Source of the DNA: Candidatus Zhuqueibacterota bacterium 4484_219
GTDB lineage: Bacteria; Zhuqueibacterota; JdFR-76; 4484-219
Length of the DNA stretch: 7,390 nucleotides
Direction of reading: 5' to 3'
NCBI GenBank assembly: GCA_002085035.1
Contig: MZGM01000126.1
Span: forward strand, 1 to 7,390
The notes under the pieces were generated by a model, which searched no databases, had not been told where the DNA came from, and was given only the letters and a program-made list of their open reading frames with translations. A program made the position numbers and the translations under genes. Shown here piece by piece: positions 5,225 through 7,390 of this stretch. Numbering within the stretch: position 1 is the stretch's first letter; each line of letters starts with the position of its first letter.

Positions 5225-6927
5225 AAGCAGTCGAGTATCTTAAACAGGTTTTGACAGAACGTTTGAAGCAGCTGGATTGGCCAGTAGATGATCAGGTTGA
5301 AGTGGAGATAGAAAAGACCCGAGATGCCCGTTTTGGTGATCTCGCCACTAATTTAGCAATGAATCTGGCTTCATTGCTCAAACAATCCCCTCGTCAAATT
5401 GCTGACCAAATTCTTGCCGGTCTTTCTTTCGATTCTAACATTATTGAACGCACAGAAATTGCCGGTGCTGGATTTATTAATTTCTTCTTGAGCCCCGAAT
5501 ACCTACGCAACGAGATTATTGAGATTTTGCAGGCAGGGACAGAGTTTGGTCGTTCTAACATCGGAAAGGGCAAAAAGTTACAAGTAGAGTTCGTTAGTGC
5601 CAACCCTACAGGTCCCCTGAATGTAGTTAGCGCTAGAGCAGCCACAATTGGGGATGTAATGGTAAATATTTTCAATACTGTCGGATTCGATGCTAAACGG
5701 GAATATTATGTTAACGATGCCGGTCGTCAGGTGCAATTATTGGGAGAATCAGTTGGCTCAAGATATTGTCAGCTTTTGGGAATTGAAGAGCCCTTTCCCG
5801 AAGAAGGGTATTATGGAGAGTATGTGGTAGAACTGGCTAAGGAAATCCTGAACCAATATGGCAAGCAATTTACTCAGTTAGATCGTGGAACTCGCAACCA
5901 GAAATTGGCTACTATTGCTTTGGAAAAGATTTTGCGTTCACAAAAGGAACAACTGGAACAATTCGGGGTGTACTATGATGTGTGGTTTCGGGAATCAGAA
6001 CTGCGGCGCAATAAGGCTGAACAACAAGTATTGCGCTATTTTGCAGAAAAAAATTTAACCTACGAAAAAGATGGAGCATTGTGGTTTAAATCGTCCCAAT
6101 TTGGTGATGAAAAAGACAGAGTGTTGATTACTAAACATGGCGAGCTGACCTATTTTGCTGTCGATATTGCCTATCATAAAAATAAGTACGATCGGGGATT
6201 TGAAATAGTTTACGACCTCTGGGGACCAGATCATCACGGATATATTGCCCGTATGCGAGCGGCAATTTTGGCTTTAGGGTTGCCTCGGGAAGCATTTGAG
6301 GTAAAAATTATTCAGCAAGTCAATCTCCTTCGTGACGGAGAAGTAATCAAGATGTCCAAACGAGCCGGCCAGATTGTGGAAATGGCAGAACTAATTGACG
6401 AAGTCGGTGTAGATGCAGCACGGTTCTTTTTTCTGATGCGACGTATTTCGGCACCTTTGGATTTCGACATTGAATTGGCAAAAAAACAATCCGAAGATAA
6501 TCCGGTCTATTATGTGCAGTATGCGCATGCTCGCATTTGCAATATTTTAAAATTTGCCACACAGAGAGCTACGAATGTAGAAGATTTACTTCCAGTGGTG
6601 GAGCAGGTTTCTCAAAAATCAGTTTCAAAACTTCTAAACAGGGTCAACCTTAAGTTGTTGCAAGCTCCGGAAGAACTGGAGCTAATTAAAAATATGATAG
6701 AGTATCCCAATTGTTTGATTCAGATTGCTCGAAGTTTTGAACCACACCTGTTAACCCAATATTTTCAGAACCTGGCGGGTGTTTTTCATAAATTTTATCA
6801 TAATCATCGCGTAGTAACCGACGATGTAGAGTTGACAAAGGCAAGATTGTGCTTGGTGGCGGCTGCGCGGATTGTTTTTGCTAATGGGCTCAGAATTATG
6901 GGAGTTTCAGCTCCAAAAGAGATGTGA
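5221..6927 (+). CDS. argS: Arginyl-tRNA synthetase
   Basis: ArgS is the class I synthetase that charges tRNA-Arg with arginine. The 568 residues are normal for the family. The N-terminal additional domain spans about 1-110, with FGDLATNLAM at 39-48 and AGAGFINFFL at 81-90. The catalytic domain has EFVSANPTGPLNVVSARAA (123-141), YYVNDAGRQ (162-170), WGPDHHGY (334-341) and KMSKRAG (377-383). The C-terminal DALR anticodon-binding domain starts near YVQYAHARICNIL (431-443) and ends in the usual GVSAP--M, where a terminal Met is typical. The HIGH signature is replaced by NVVS at 134-137, while KMSKS reads KMSKR as usual for ArgS. The ATG overlaps the rsfS stop by four bases, which implies translational coupling in the ancestral arrangement. 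GGAGGAAGTGA at 5200-5210 supplies its own ribosome site about ten bases upstream. Confidence 0.97.
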   Translation: MKAVEYLKQVLTERLKQLDWPVDDQVEVEIEKTRDARFGDLATNLAMNLASLLKQSPRQIADQILAGLSFDSNIIERTEIAGAGFINFFLSPEYLRNEIIEILQAGTEFGRSNIGKGKKLQVEFVSANPTGPLNVVSARAATIGDVMVNIFNTVGFDAKREYYVNDAGRQVQLLGESVGSRYCQLLGIEEPFPEEGYYGEYVVELAKEILNQYGKQFTQLDRGTRNQKLATIALEKILRSQKEQLEQFGVYYDVWFRESELRRNKAEQQVLRYFAEKNLTYEKDGALWFKSSQFGDEKDRVLITKHGELTYFAVDIAYHKNKYDRGFEIVYDLWGPDHHGYIARMRAAILALGLPREAFEVKIIQQVNLLRDGEVIKMSKRAGQIVEMAELIDEVGVDAARFFFLMRRISAPLDFDIELAKKQSEDNPVYYVQYAHARICNILKFATQRATNVEDLLPVVEQVSQKSVSKLLNRVNLKLLQAPEELELIKNMIEYPNCLIQIARSFEPHLLTQYFQNLAGVFHKFYHNHRVVTDDVELTKARLCLVAAARIVFANGLRIMGVSAPKEM

Positions 6928-6943
6928 GGTTAGGTAAAAGCTT

Positions 6944-6960
6944 TCTATCGTTGTGCTTAG
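6944..6960 (+). repeat. Possible third, diverged copy of the intergenic element
   Basis: TCTATC (6944-6949) followed by GTTGTGCTTAG (6950-6960) resembles the TCTATC...GTCTTAGAAA part of copy A (405-426) and the GTTGTCTTAG of copy B (3771-3780). It again lies in the gap between two genes, 20 bases before a start codon. The ATTATGCGAC block is missing, so this may be chance. Confidence 0.2.
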
Positions 6961-6979
6961 AAAACTGGTAGGAATCAAA

Positions 6980-7390
6980 ATGAGTTCTGTTTTAGTTGTA
7001 GGGTCGATGGCTTACGATTCTATCGAAACACCTAAAGGAAAGGTTGAAGATACTCTAGGTGGTTCAGCCACATATTTTAGTGCGGCTGCCAGTCTTTTAA
7101 CTCCCGTAAACGTGGTAGCAGTAGTGGGTGAAGACTTTCGTCACGACGAGCTGAATTTTCTTCGGATTCGCAAAGTTAACTTTGATGGACTACAGCAAGA
7201 AAAAGGCAAAACATTCCGCTGGGGTGGTCGTTACAGTGAGGATTTCAATGAACGAGAAACCCTCTATACTCAATTGAATGTTTTTGAAGACTTTAGTCCT
7301 CAGATTCCCCCCGCTTACAAAACCACTCCTTATGTTTTCTTGGCTAATATTGGTCCACAGTTGCAACAACAGGTGCTGCAACAGATGGAT
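6980..7390 (+). CDS. PfkB-family sugar/nucleoside kinase, 5' part
   Basis: An open frame of 137 codons runs from ATG 6980 off the window end without a stop. The start VLVVGSMAYDSIETPKGK (4-21), with LGGSATYFSAAAS (26-38) and VVAVVGEDF (45-53), is the N-terminal half of a PfkB/ribokinase-fold kinase, in which the GG-SA motif contacts the sugar. RWGGRYSEDFNERETLYTQL (80-99) fits the lid and beta-sheet region. The second PfkB signature with the catalytic Asp (DTxGAGD) would lie beyond the window. These kinases transfer phosphate from ATP to sugars or nucleosides, and the substrate here cannot be told. AGGA at 6970-6973 gives a suitable ribosome site, and the gap to argS is 52 bases. Similar kinases with a DS-ET-P-GK start are common in FCB-type and Planctomycetes genomes (from memory). 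Confidence 0.88.
   Translation, partial: MSSVLVVGSMAYDSIETPKGKVEDTLGGSATYFSAAASLLTPVNVVAVVGEDFRHDELNFLRIRKVNFDGLQQEKGKTFRWGGRYSEDFNERETLYTQLNVFEDFSPQIPPAYKTTPYVFLANIGPQLQQQVLQQMD

Noticed and set aside
6937..6944. Palindrome AAAGCTTT after argS
   Set aside because: It is eight bases with no loop and no T-run, so it is neither a terminator nor a convincing operator.

Overview
The window is a compact, almost entirely plus-strand block of bacterial housekeeping genes, AT-leaning by eye, with mixed ATG, TTG and GTG starts and clear purine-rich ribosome sites before several genes. The gene order (Fe-S scaffold, mnmA, panB, panC, small secreted protein, LytR_C-domain protein, rsfS, argS, PfkB-type kinase) and the secreted protein suggest an uncultured lineage of the FCB/KSB1-Calditrichota-Zixibacteria kind. 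This placement is an inference from gene style and remembered neighbourhoods, not from a search.

Layout. 1-23 is the last few codons of a gene whose end matches the end of the next gene, so a small membrane-anchored coiled-coil protein is present in tandem. The second copy (to 387) appears to have a one-base slip between its ribosome site/ATG and its reading frame. 473-3743 forms a probable operon: an IscU/NifU-type scaffold, the tRNA 2-thiouridylase MnmA, then PanB and PanC of pantothenate synthesis. 3827-4291 encodes a small exported protein of unknown function with its own possible promoter and a strong intrinsic terminator at 4351-4382. 4407-6927 holds a membrane-anchored LytR_C-domain protein, an RsfS ribosome-silencing factor that has lost its N-terminal third, and arginyl-tRNA synthetase, which overlaps the rsfS remnant by four bases. 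A PfkB-family kinase starts at 6980 and runs off the window end.

How the genes fit together. The scaffold and MnmA may be functionally linked: this MnmA carries a CxxC plus a later Cys, a set that could hold an Fe-S cluster. PanB and PanC catalyse two steps towards pantothenate and coenzyme A. The RsfS and ArgS genes concern translation.

I see no phage, insertion sequence, CRISPR array, RNA gene or defence system, and nothing that amounts to a new multi-gene system. The items most worth a second look are the truncated rsfS, the tandem coiled-coil genes with the start-proximal frameshift, a sequence shared by two or three intergenic regions, and the conserved but unnamed secreted protein.
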